From JAYZAP01 sp964645285 (GTDB lineage Bacteria; Pseudomonadota; Alphaproteobacteria; JAAXGF01): a stretch of 12,551 nt of DNA. The notes below the pieces were generated by a model. That model searched no databases. It was given only the letters and a program-made list of their open reading frames with translations, and had not been told where the DNA came from. The stretch is taken from NCBI GenBank assembly GCA_964645285.1, contig CAZYDR010000106.1:1-12551 (forward strand), written 5' to 3'. The translations under genes were made by a program, and so were the position numbers. Positions 6,142 through 12,551 of the stretch are shown here, piece after piece; the first letter of the stretch is position 1; each line of letters starts with the position of its first letter.

Positions 6142-7803
6142 TTAACGCTGCATGGTCTGCCAATCCGGGTGAATCCACACCGGCGCGTTCGAGGCGGGCA
6201 ACGGGTCGCGCCCCAATAGCATATCGGCGGCCTTTTCGCCAACCATGATTGTCGGGGCGTTGAGATTGCCGTTTGTGATGGTCGGGAAGATCGACGAGTC
6301 CACGACCCGCAGGTTCTCGACACCGCGCACCCGGCACTCAGGGTCGAGCACCGCCAGGGAGTCGTCGTCGCCGCCCATCTTGCAGGTGCAGGACGGATGA
6401 TAGGCGCTTTCGCCGGTGTCGCGCACCCAATTCAGAACCTCGTCGTCCGAGGTGACGTCCGCGCCGGGCGCAATCTCCGGGCCGCGAAACGGGTCCATGG
6501 CCTGCTGGGCGAAAATCTCGCGGGTCAGCCGAACGCAGGCCAGCCAGCACTCCCGGTCGGTTTTGTGGGCCAGGTAGTTGAACAGGATGGCGGGCTTGTG
6601 CCGGGGGTCACCCGAGCGGATGCGCAGATGGCCCCGGCTCTTGGGTTTGTTGGGCCCCACATGGACCTGGAAGCCGTGGCCGTCGAAGGCTGAATTGCCG
6701 TCGGAACTCATGGCGGCGGGCAGGAAGTGGTACTGGATGTCGGGCCATTCGAGTCCGGCCTTGGAGCGGATGAAGGCGCCGGCTTCGAAGTGATTGGTGG
6801 CGCCGAGGCCGTCCTTGAACAACATCCAGCGCGCCCCGATCAGCGCCTTGCTGAACATTCCGAGTTTGCTGTTGAGGGTGATCGGCTGGGTGCAGCGGAA
6901 CTGGAAATAGACCTCCAGGTGGTCCTGCAGGTTCTCACCGACACCGGGCAGGTCGTGGACAACCTCGACGCCGGCGTCTTTCAGCACCTCGGCCGGGCCG
7001 ATGCCGGACAACTGGAGAATCATCGGCGAGCCGATGACGCCCGCCGACAGCACCACCTCGCGCCGCGCCCGAGCCTGAACGGTCTGGCCGCCGCGTTCGT
7101 ATTCGACACCGACCGCCCGGCGCCCCTCCATAACGATCCGCCGGGTCAGAGCCTGACTCATCACGGTCAGGTTCGGACGACCCAGGGCCGGCTTGAGATA
7201 GGCGTTGGCGGCCGAGGCGCGCACCCCGTCCTTGACGGTCATGTGCATGGCCCCGAAGCCCTCCTGACGGTAGCCGTTGGGGTCCTCGGTGACGCCGTAA
7301 CCGGCCTGCTCGCCGGCTTTGACGAAGGCCTTGTACAGCGGGCTCCGCGCCATATCGTTGCCGGCGCCGGTGGTCAGCGGTCCATTGCCGCCACGGTAAT
7401 CGTCGCCGCCGTCCTTCCATGCTTCGGCGCGTTGGAAGTAGGGCAGGCAATGGCGATAACCCCAGCCGGTTGCGCCGTGTTCCTCCCACTGATCGTAATC
7501 GCGGGGGTGGCCACGGACATAGGCCATACCGTTGATCGACGATGAGCCGCCGAGCACCTTGCCGCGTGGGCAATGCAGGCTGCGGCCGTTCATGTGAGGT
7601 TCGGGTTCTGAATAGAAGAACCAGTTGAACTGTTCCTTGTTCATGGGAATCGACACCGCTGTCGGCATCTGGATGAAGATGCTGCGGTCGCTGCCGCCGG
7701 CTTCGATGACCAGCACGGTGTTTCGGCCGTCAGCGCTCAGGCGGTCGGCCAGCACACAGCCGGCCGAGCCGGCGCCGACGACGATGAAATCGAACTCTTT
7801 CAT
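6142..7803 (-). CDS. GMC family FAD-dependent oxidoreductase (choline/alcohol dehydrogenase-like)
   Basis: FAD enzyme of 553 residues oxidising an alcohol to an aldehyde or ketone; cytoplasmic or membrane-associated. The dinucleotide-binding motif is VVGAGSAGCVLADRL (8-22), with EAGG at 34-37. GMC signature 1 is RGKVLGGSSSINGMAYVRG (80-98); signature 2 is GVIGSPMILQLSGIGP (255-270). The catalytic pair is H469 in SAYHPSCTCKMG and N512 in TNGNLNAPT. The closest familiar proteins are choline dehydrogenase BetA-like enzymes, which share YHPSCTCKMG, but no betaine or choline genes lie nearby, so the substrate is open. The frame is open up to 7944; ATG 7803 was chosen because the FAD motif must begin right there and GGGAA sits seven bases upstream. 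The gene is divergent from the Sel1 gene and 73 bases upstream of typA. Confidence 0.93.
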   Translation of the reverse strand: MKEFDFIVVGAGSAGCVLADRLSADGRNTVLVIEAGGSDRSIFIQMPTAVSIPMNKEQFNWFFYSEPEPHMNGRSLHCPRGKVLGGSSSINGMAYVRGHPRDYDQWEEHGATGWGYRHCLPYFQRAEAWKDGGDDYRGGNGPLTTGAGNDMARSPLYKAFVKAGEQAGYGVTEDPNGYRQEGFGAMHMTVKDGVRASAANAYLKPALGRPNLTVMSQALTRRIVMEGRRAVGVEYERGGQTVQARARREVVLSAGVIGSPMILQLSGIGPAEVLKDAGVEVVHDLPGVGENLQDHLEVYFQFRCTQPITLNSKLGMFSKALIGARWMLFKDGLGATNHFEAGAFIRSKAGLEWPDIQYHFLPAAMSSDGNSAFDGHGFQVHVGPNKPKSRGHLRIRSGDPRHKPAILFNYLAHKTDRECWLACVRLTREIFAQQAMDPFRGPEIAPGADVTSDDEVLNWVRDTGESAYHPSCTCKMGGDDDSLAVLDPECRVRGVENLRVVDSSIFPTITNGNLNAPTIMVGEKAADMLLGRDPLPASNAPVWIHPDWQTMQR

Positions 7804-7908
7804 GGCTTCGTTCCCGCGACCGTCAATCCACGCCACAGGGAGTACGGGATTCCAGTCGCCGCGTCTACCGGCGACGAGGTCGGCGAAACGGGATATCGAC
7901 CTTATGCC

Positions 7909-7937
7909 TTGGGTGTTCTCGTCATAGCTGTTACGAT
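7909..7937 (+). promoter_or_regulatory. Sigma70-like promoter candidate for the Sel1-repeat gene
   Basis: TTGGGT (7909-7914) and TACGAT (7932-7937) are separated by 17 bases, and the local sequence is more AT-rich than its surroundings. A transcript would start near 7944, leaving a short leader with GAGGGG (7952-7957) before ATG 7964. The match is partial, so confidence is modest. Confidence 0.38.
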
Positions 7938-7963
7938 TATTCAACCATTGCGAGGGGAATGCG

Positions 7964-8878
7964 ATGAAGCGAATAGCTCTCGCGGTTGTACTGTTATTCG
8001 GTTTCGCGACACCAGTGTGGGCCGGGGCCTACGAGGAACTGTTGTTGCGGGCCGCGCAGGGCGAGGCCGAGGCCCAGTACAAGCTCGGAATCATCTACAC
8101 TAACGGCCAGGGCGTTGCGCTGGACTTCGCCGAGGCTGTGAAGTGGTTTCGCAAGGCGGCCGAGCAGGGTCACGCCGGCGCTCAGAACGACCTTGGTGGC
8201 ATGTATTACAGGGGCCGAGGCCTGCCGCGGGATTTTTCTGAAGCGCTTAAATGGTCGAGACGGGCCACCGAACGAGGTCATGCGGGAGCTCAAGTCAATC
8301 TCGGCACCATGTACGCCAAAGGCGAGGCGGTGTCACAAAATCTTTTGGAGGCCTACGTCTGGTTTACGATGGCGGCCCTCCAGGGAAGTGAAAGCGGCGC
8401 CACGTACCAGGACCGGGCAGAGAAATATCTGAGCCAGTCCCAAATCACAGAGGCCCGGACGGTGGCACGGTCGCGGGCGCAAGCCGTGGCCAAATACCTC
8501 GACAAACTGGCCGAACTCAAACGCTCCGCCGCTGCTCGGGACGACTCACAAACATCGACCATATATGGAAGTGAGGAGCCGTTGGGCTTGGGGGGATCGT
8601 GGCAGAAAGTAGAACTCGAGCCAGCTCCTGCGGATGAGACCCGCATTGTATTCTACGCAAAGCAATTCGCCAACGTAACGCCCCAGCGTTTTGTCTTCCA
8701 TGATACTGGCTCGTACAACGAATATTTGATTATTATCACAAGTGGTTACACGGCCGAGATCGCGTTCGAACTGTCGAAGCCGGGATATGGTACACCCTAC
8801 AGGTTCACAGGCCGGGGTCTGGCTAGGGTCGCGGTATGGCCGGTTTTCCGAGGCAAACCCTTGACGCGGCTGGACTAG
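7964..8878 (+). CDS. Secreted Sel1-repeat protein, probably truncated by TAG
   Basis: A 304-residue exported protein. Residues 1-20 (MKRIALAVVLLFGFATPVWA) form a signal peptide with a likely cut before GAYEELL. Three Sel1 (TPR-like) repeats of about 36 residues follow between about 33 and 145, each with the A-Q--LG--Y--G-G pattern and ending in W---AA-QG. The segment AEKYLSQSQITEARTVARSR (153-172) is the usual cap after such repeats. Such proteins act as periplasmic scaffolds. Residues about 205-304 are a beta-rich region I do not recognise. The frame ends at TAG 8876-8878, but the same frame stays open and protein-like for 98 more codons, so the true product may be 402-403 residues. GAGGGG lies upstream of ATG 7964. 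The second half looks less GC-rich than neighbouring genes, which may hint at transfer. Confidence 0.85.
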   Translation: MKRIALAVVLLFGFATPVWAGAYEELLLRAAQGEAEAQYKLGIIYTNGQGVALDFAEAVKWFRKAAEQGHAGAQNDLGGMYYRGRGLPRDFSEALKWSRRATERGHAGAQVNLGTMYAKGEAVSQNLLEAYVWFTMAALQGSESGATYQDRAEKYLSQSQITEARTVARSRAQAVAKYLDKLAELKRSAAARDDSQTSTIYGSEEPLGLGGSWQKVELEPAPADETRIVFYAKQFANVTPQRFVFHDTGSYNEYLIIITSGYTAEIAFELSKPGYGTPYRFTGRGLARVAVWPVFRGKPLTRLD

Positions 8879-9175
8879 GGGTCCGTCGAATCGCCGCTTG
8901 GCCTGGTTCACTATGAGCGCTTTGCGACATCGATCGGTGAGTGTTTTCACTTCTATTATCACTGGGAAATCGGGGCGGACCACCGAAGCCGCGTGGTGCA
9001 AGGCTATTTTTGCAGCGCTGATCCCGCCGGGCTTTCTCACGCCGAGATCACCGACCTGCTCTTGCGGCTGGGCGTGTGGGGCAAAGAGCTTGACCCGGCG
9101 TTCGACCCGCGAATGGGTGTTGTGACGGCTAATCCGGCGCCGCCCGATCTTCAGCCGACACAGGTCGATCGCTGA
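8879..9175 (+). pseudogene. In-frame continuation of the Sel1-repeat gene beyond TAG
   Basis: This stretch of 98 codons up to TGA 9173-9175 is in exactly the frame of the upstream Sel1 gene. It reads GSVESPLGLVHYERF, then ECFHFYYHWEIGADHRSR, GYFCSADPAGLSHAEITDLL and a proline-rich end. It has aromatic, cysteine-paired and amphipathic-helix features of a real periplasmic domain; two cysteines, 23 residues apart, could form a disulfide. No start codon here has a ribosome binding site (a GTG at 8993 lacks one), so it is unlikely to be a separate gene. It is most simply the lost end of the Sel1 protein after a nonsense change such as TGG or CAG to TAG. Confidence 0.65.
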
Positions 9176-9209
9176 TTGAGACTATCGGTTGGTAACGGGA
9201 CAAGCACAC

Positions 9210-9239
9210 TGGACAATTGGGCCCGGTTGGGAAAATATT
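9210..9239 (+). promoter_or_regulatory. Promoter candidate for the aminotransferase operon
   Basis: In the 109-bp gap before the aminotransferase gene, TGGACA (9210-9215) and AATATT (9234-9239) are 18 bases apart. An alternative overlapping pair is TTGGTA (9189-9194) with GACAAT (9212-9217), 17 bases apart. Either would give a short leader before ATG 9285. Matches are partial. Confidence 0.33.
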
Positions 9240-9284
9240 CCGAGCTTCAACTGACTGCCCCTATCTGACAGGATACAAAACCAA

Positions 9285-10472
9285 ATGACCGTTCGACACG
9301 GCCGCGAATTCCTCAGCATTCCAGGCCCCACCACCATTCCCGATGAAGTGCTCAACGCCATGCACCAGCGGGCAACCGACATCTATATCGGCCCGTTCGT
9401 CGAGATCACCACAAGCCTGCTCGACGACTTTCGCACCATTTTCGGCACCAAGGGGCGGACTTATATCTATGCCGCCAACGGCCACGGCGCCTGGGAAGCG
9501 GCGCTGAGCAATGTGCTCAGCCGGGGCGACACGGCGTTGCTGCTGGAAAGCGGCGTCTTCGCCAACAGTTGGGGCGAGACCGCGGCCATGTTTGGCGTGG
9601 AGCGTGAGAGAATTCCCGGCGATTTGCGCCGCGCCGTCGATCCCGCCGAGGTCGAAGAGCGATTGCGCGCCGATACCGAGGGCGCCATCAAGGCGGTGCT
9701 GGTGGTCCAGATTGATACCGCCTCCAGCGTGGTCAACGACATCGAGGCCATCCGCCGGGCCATGGACGCCGCCGGCCACGGCGCCCTGCTCATGGTCGAT
9801 ACCATTGCATCCCTCGGCACCATGCCGTTCAAAATGGATGCCTGGGGCGTCGACGTGGCGGTGTCGGGCTCGCAAAAAGGGCTGATGACACCGCCGGGCC
9901 TCAGCTTCGTGGCCGCCGGCAGCCGCGCCATGGCGGCCCACGAGAGTGCCGATCTCCGCACCCGCTATTGGGACTGGACTGGCCGCGAAGGCGAGGAGCA
10001 TTACCATAAGTACTGCGGCACGCCGCCCGAGCACATGCTGTTCGGCCTGCGCAAGGCTATCGACATGATTCTTGAGGAGGGCCTCGACAACGTCTTTCTG
10101 CGCCACGCATTGTTGGCTGGGGCGGTGCGCCGCTGCGTCAGTGTGTGGAGCGAGGGCGGGGCCATGGACTTCTACATCACCGATCCGGACCAGCGCGGCA
10201 ATTCGGTGACCACCATCCAGTTGAACGATGGCCTCGAGCCGGGGCCGCTGGTCAGGTTCTGCGACGAGAAATGCGGCGTCATCGTCGGCAGCGGCATCGG
10301 CCCGATGACCGGCAAGGCGCTGCGCATCGCCCATATGGGTCACGTCAACGCGCCGATGATCCTGGGCACCCTGGGAACCATCGAGATCGGCTTGGCCGCC
10401 CTCGGCATTCCCCACGGCAAGGGCGGCGTTCAGGCCGCCATTAAGTATTTGGGGGCGAAGCTTTCGGCCTGA
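9285..10472 (+). CDS. Class V PLP-dependent aminotransferase (alanine/serine-glyoxylate type)
   Basis: Fold-type I PLP enzyme of 395 residues, cytoplasmic, that should move an amino group to a 2-oxo acid such as glyoxylate or pyruvate. It starts with the family hallmark SIPGPTTIPDEVLNAM (11-26). The cofactor site includes ANGHGAWEAAL (64-74), D172 in LMVDTIASLG, and the Schiff-base lysine K198 in VSGSQKGLMTPPGL. R347 in KALRIAHMGHVN is the expected carboxylate anchor. Relatives include alanine-glyoxylate, serine-glyoxylate, ureidoglycine-glyoxylate and pyridoxamine-pyruvate aminotransferases; sequence alone does not choose among them. AGGA lies 11 bases before ATG 9285, a slightly long spacing. 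It is the first gene of a tight three-gene set with a deacetylase-fold hydrolase and an enolase-superfamily protein, which points to catabolism of a nitrogen compound rather than photorespiration-like metabolism. Confidence 0.93.
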   Translation: MTVRHGREFLSIPGPTTIPDEVLNAMHQRATDIYIGPFVEITTSLLDDFRTIFGTKGRTYIYAANGHGAWEAALSNVLSRGDTALLLESGVFANSWGETAAMFGVERERIPGDLRRAVDPAEVEERLRADTEGAIKAVLVVQIDTASSVVNDIEAIRRAMDAAGHGALLMVDTIASLGTMPFKMDAWGVDVAVSGSQKGLMTPPGLSFVAAGSRAMAAHESADLRTRYWDWTGREGEEHYHKYCGTPPEHMLFGLRKAIDMILEEGLDNVFLRHALLAGAVRRCVSVWSEGGAMDFYITDPDQRGNSVTTIQLNDGLEPGPLVRFCDEKCGVIVGSGIGPMTGKALRIAHMGHVNAPMILGTLGTIEIGLAALGIPHGKGGVQAAIKYLGAKLSA

Positions 10473-10491
10473 TTCAACCCGGAGGAGCATC

Positions 10492-11373
10492 ATGGCCCTA
10501 CCAACCACCACTTGTTGCATGACGTTTGATTTCGATGCCATGTCGGTGTGGCTCGGGTCATATAAGGAGCGCAACCCCAGCGCCATATCGCGCGGTGAGT
10601 TCGGCGCCGTGGCGGTACCGCGCATCCTCGCCATGCTCGATCGCCTTGGGGTGGTGGCCTCGTTCTGCATTCCCGGCCACACGGCCACCGCCTATCCCGA
10701 CCTGGTCAAGCGGGTGCGTGACGGCGGTCATGAAATCGTCCACCACGGCTGGATTCACGAGAACCCGGCCGATTTCGACGAGGCCGGCGAGCGGGCCGAC
10801 ATGGAGAAGGGTTTCGAGGCCCTTGAGGCGGCCGCCGGGGTGCACCCGCGCGGCTACCGCTCGCCCGCCTGGGATTTTAGCGAAGCAACCACGACAATCC
10901 TCAAGGACTACGGCTTCCTCTACGATTCGAGCCTCATGGGCGACGACTTCACCGCCTATTACATGCGCGAGGGTGATCAGGCGCCGCTCGACGGGCCTTA
11001 CGTCTTCGGCGCCAACATCGATGTGGTCGAACTGCCGGTAACCTGGGGTCTCGACGACTTTCCCCTGTTCGAATACGACATCGACGGCTCGGGCTTGGCA
11101 TCGCCCTCGACGGTCGAGGAAATCTGGCGCGGCGACTTCGACTTCGCCCACGCCAATGTGCCCGGCGACATCTTCAACCTGACCATGCACCCTCAGGTCA
11201 TCGGTCGCGGCCACCGCCTGGCCATGCTCGAGCGCCTGATCGATTATTTCGAATCATGCGACGGCGTCGCCTTCGACACACTGGGCGGCTATGCGGAGAA
11301 ATGGCGCGCCGCCAATCCGCTGGAGGAGTGGTTGAAGTCGGGCTCGGTTCACATCGGCGGGGTAGCGGAGTAG
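10492..11373 (+). CDS. Polysaccharide-deacetylase-fold hydrolase (HpPgdA / cyclic imidase-like)
   Basis: Metal-dependent C-N hydrolase of the NodB fold, 293 residues. Motif 1 is TFDFDA (D13 and D15), motif 2 is HEIVHHGWIHE, with H85 and H89 as metal ligands beside the aspartate, motif 3 is RGYRSPAWDFS (120-130), and a late NLTMHPQVIGRGHR carries H233. The region around PSAISRGEFGAVAVPRIL and the HHGW--H spacing match the group that includes Helicobacter PgdA and the bacterial cyclic imidase, and not the PuuE allantoinases. There is no signal peptide or membrane segment, so it should act inside the cell, which favours a small amide, imide or N-acyl compound over cell-wall polymer. It starts 19 bases after the aminotransferase stop behind a strong GGAGGA. 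Its TAG stop lies six bases before the next start and in the same frame. Confidence 0.9.
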   Translation: MALPTTTCCMTFDFDAMSVWLGSYKERNPSAISRGEFGAVAVPRILAMLDRLGVVASFCIPGHTATAYPDLVKRVRDGGHEIVHHGWIHENPADFDEAGERADMEKGFEALEAAAGVHPRGYRSPAWDFSEATTTILKDYGFLYDSSLMGDDFTAYYMREGDQAPLDGPYVFGANIDVVELPVTWGLDDFPLFEYDIDGSGLASPSTVEEIWRGDFDFAHANVPGDIFNLTMHPQVIGRGHRLAMLERLIDYFESCDGVAFDTLGGYAEKWRAANPLEEWLKSGSVHIGGVAE

Positions 11374-11379
11374 CACCTC

Positions 11380-12501
11380 ATGAGTGGAAAAATCGTAGCG
11401 CTGTCCATCGATGTGGTGCGCCGTGCCATACCGGCGGACCCGGTCACCGGGGCTCCTCCCGTCCGGGCGGAAATCGAGCAAGGCGTTCTCCGGATCACCA
11501 CCGAGGACGGCATTGAGGGCAACTGCTTCGTCGGTGAATCCTGGGATCGGGCGGAGCCCCTGTTCGGGCCTATACTCGAAATCATCAAACCCGAGTTGAT
11601 CGGCCGCCATGCGGATGAACGCGAATGGCTGTGGACCCGCCACAGGTTTCTCGACAGCCGCTACAGGGTCACCACCAAGGCCTTGGCGCCGGTCGACATC
11701 GCTCTGTGGGACATTGCCGGCAAGGCGGCTGGCGAGCCCATATTTCGTTTGTTGGGGACGCAGCGCTCCAGCGCGCCGTCCTACGCGTCCTACCCGGGGG
11801 GGCGCTACGAGACGGTCGAGGGTTTTGTCCGGGAAGCCGAGGACGCCATGGCCTGGGGATTTCCGGCCTATAAGATCCATCCCGGCGTGCTCGCCGCCAA
11901 CGACGTCATCCCCATCGTCGAGGCGGTCCGTAAGACGGTCGGCGACGATGTTCCCCTGATGCTCGATCCGGACTGTGGTTATGAGTTTCAGAAGGCCCAC
12001 AAAATCGGCCAGGTCCTCGACGATCTCGACTTTCACTGGTTCGAGGACCCGGTGCCCTACCATGACACCGATGCCATTACCGCGTTGAGCCAACGCCTCA
12101 GTACACCGCTTTCCATGTGCGATCAGGCGCCGGACCAGTTTTTCAACAGCGCCCAGTACATTCGCCAGAACATTGTCCGCCTGCCTCGGGGCACCGCCTT
12201 GCGTCTGGGTATAACGGGGCTGCGCAAACTATGCGCCATGGCCGAGGGCTTCGGACTCAAATGCGAGATCGGCACGGCGGGCAACCCGCTGCTCAACGCC
12301 GCCAACCTCCATGTCCTGCTCTCGATCGGCAATAGCGACTATCACGAATACTACGACGCTCCGGAGAAGGACCGGTTCGGGCTGACCTCTTATATCGAGC
12401 CGGACGGCAACGGCATGGTGTCCGTGCCCGACGGCCCGGGGGTCGGGTTCACGCTTGATGAGGACTGGATCGCGGCACACAGAATAGCGACCCTCGAATA
12501 G
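11380..12501 (+). CDS. Enolase superfamily protein, mandelate racemase/muconate lactonizing enzyme type
   Basis: A 373-residue cytoplasmic protein with an N-terminal capping domain (about 1-125) and a modified TIM barrel. Enzymes of this superfamily remove a proton next to a carboxylate to racemise, cycloisomerise or dehydrate acids. Visible elements: LAPVDIALWDIAGKAAGEP (102-120), K165 and H167 in AYKIHPG (the usual pair is K-x-K), metal ligands D196/D198 in MLDPDCGY and E222 in WFEDPVP, and D248 in SMCDQAPDQ where Glu is usual. The segments LGITGLRKLCAMAEGFGL and GNPLLNAANLHVLLSIGNSDY are typical of a sugar-acid dehydratase-like branch. The Asp and His of the common catalytic dyad are not seen: PRGTALRLGITG and CEIGTAGNP stand in their places. 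GGAG lies nine bases before ATG 11380. It is the last gene of the three-gene operon. Confidence 0.9.
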   Translation: MSGKIVALSIDVVRRAIPADPVTGAPPVRAEIEQGVLRITTEDGIEGNCFVGESWDRAEPLFGPILEIIKPELIGRHADEREWLWTRHRFLDSRYRVTTKALAPVDIALWDIAGKAAGEPIFRLLGTQRSSAPSYASYPGGRYETVEGFVREAEDAMAWGFPAYKIHPGVLAANDVIPIVEAVRKTVGDDVPLMLDPDCGYEFQKAHKIGQVLDDLDFHWFEDPVPYHDTDAITALSQRLSTPLSMCDQAPDQFFNSAQYIRQNIVRLPRGTALRLGITGLRKLCAMAEGFGLKCEIGTAGNPLLNAANLHVLLSIGNSDYHEYYDAPEKDRFGLTSYIEPDGNGMVSVPDGPGVGFTLDEDWIAAHRIATLE

Positions 12502-12505
12502 CGAC
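12482..12505 (+). repeat. Short direct repeat at the enolase-gene stop codon
   Basis: GAATAGCGAC occurs at 12482-12491 and 12496-12505, four bases apart. The second copy contains the TAG stop (12499-12501), and a third partial copy GAATAGC is at 12521-12527. It looks like a small slippage duplication at the gene end rather than a functional site. Confidence 0.5.
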
Positions 12506-12512
12506 AATCCCC

Positions 12513-12548
12513 CCTCGTCAGAATAGCCTGATCGGGTGTAGGGTTTTT
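12513..12548 (+). terminator. Possible intrinsic terminator after the operon
   Basis: Eleven bases after the enolase-gene stop, 12513-12521 can pair with 12528-12536 around the loop AATAGC. This gives nine positions with one C-C mismatch and two G-T pairs. After seven more bases comes TTTTT (12544-12548). The position at an operon end fits a terminator; the imperfect stem and displaced T run make it weak. Confidence 0.33.
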
Positions 12549-12551
12549 CGA

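Noticed and set aside
7804..7944. A 47-residue N-terminal extension of the GMC oxidoreductase
   Set aside because: The FAD-binding strand must start within a few residues of the N-terminus, as it does from ATG 7803, which also has a ribosome binding site. The extension has no family match and overlaps the likely Sel1 promoter.
8993..9175. A separate small gene starting at GTG 8993
   Set aside because: There is no ribosome binding site, and coding-like sequence extends upstream in the same frame to the Sel1 gene, so it is better read as that gene's tail.
9261..10688. A 475-codon minus-strand open frame opposite the aminotransferase gene
   Set aside because: The plus strand encodes a complete class V aminotransferase with all cofactor residues; the minus frame is a composition artefact.
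10492..11373. PuuE-type allantoinase forming an ureide pathway with a ureidoglycine aminotransferase
   Set aside because: The combination is tempting because both folds occur in purine ureide breakdown, but motif 3 (RGYRSPAWD) and the N-terminus fit the HpPgdA/imidase group, and no other ureide genes are present.
1..12551. CRISPR array, insertion sequence, tRNA or phage/defence module
   Set aside because: No regularly spaced repeats, terminal inverted repeats with a transposase, cloverleaf-like sequence or defence-type domain was found; genes are ordinary metabolic, transport and translation functions.

Overview
GC-rich bacterial chromosome segment, probably from an alphaproteobacterium. This is inferred from composition, the style of the TypA/BipA protein and the mix of gene families; no taxonomic marker proves it. 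Genes are densely packed with short gaps, and no tRNA, rRNA, CRISPR array, phage gene or transposase was seen.

Left part (1-4229): the first 177 codons of an MFS transporter, running off the window edge, are coupled by an ATGA overlap to a RimJ/RimL-type GNAT acetyltransferase (minus strand). Divergent from these is a luciferase-like (LLM) flavin monooxygenase gene that reads as one continuous frame but is cut by an in-frame TAG at codon 215. It converges on a flavodoxin-fold FMN reductase-like gene. A GFA-family zinc protein diverges from that one and converges on a second GNAT. A third GNAT sits just upstream of the second, again coupled by an ATGA overlap.

Middle (4245-7803, minus strand): the ribosome-associated GTPase TypA/BipA is followed 15 bp downstream by the two coupled GNATs, so typA-GNAT-GNAT looks like an operon. 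Upstream of typA lies a GMC-family FAD alcohol/choline dehydrogenase-like gene.

Right part (7964-12501, plus strand): a secreted Sel1-repeat protein whose frame stays open and protein-like for 98 codons beyond its TAG stop, a second gene apparently split by an amber codon. Then comes a tight three-gene cassette: class V PLP aminotransferase, cytoplasmic polysaccharide-deacetylase-fold hydrolase (HpPgdA/cyclic-imidase type) and an enolase-superfamily protein. The gaps are 18 and 6 bp. I read it as a small-molecule catabolic operon acting on an unidentified nitrogen-containing compound. The enolase-superfamily protein seems to lack the usual Asp-His catalytic pair.

Most worth following: the two in-frame ambers, the deacetylase and enolase genes lying in one frame across a single TAG, and the unassigned three-enzyme operon. 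Amber reassignment is unlikely because TAG also ends six genes here.
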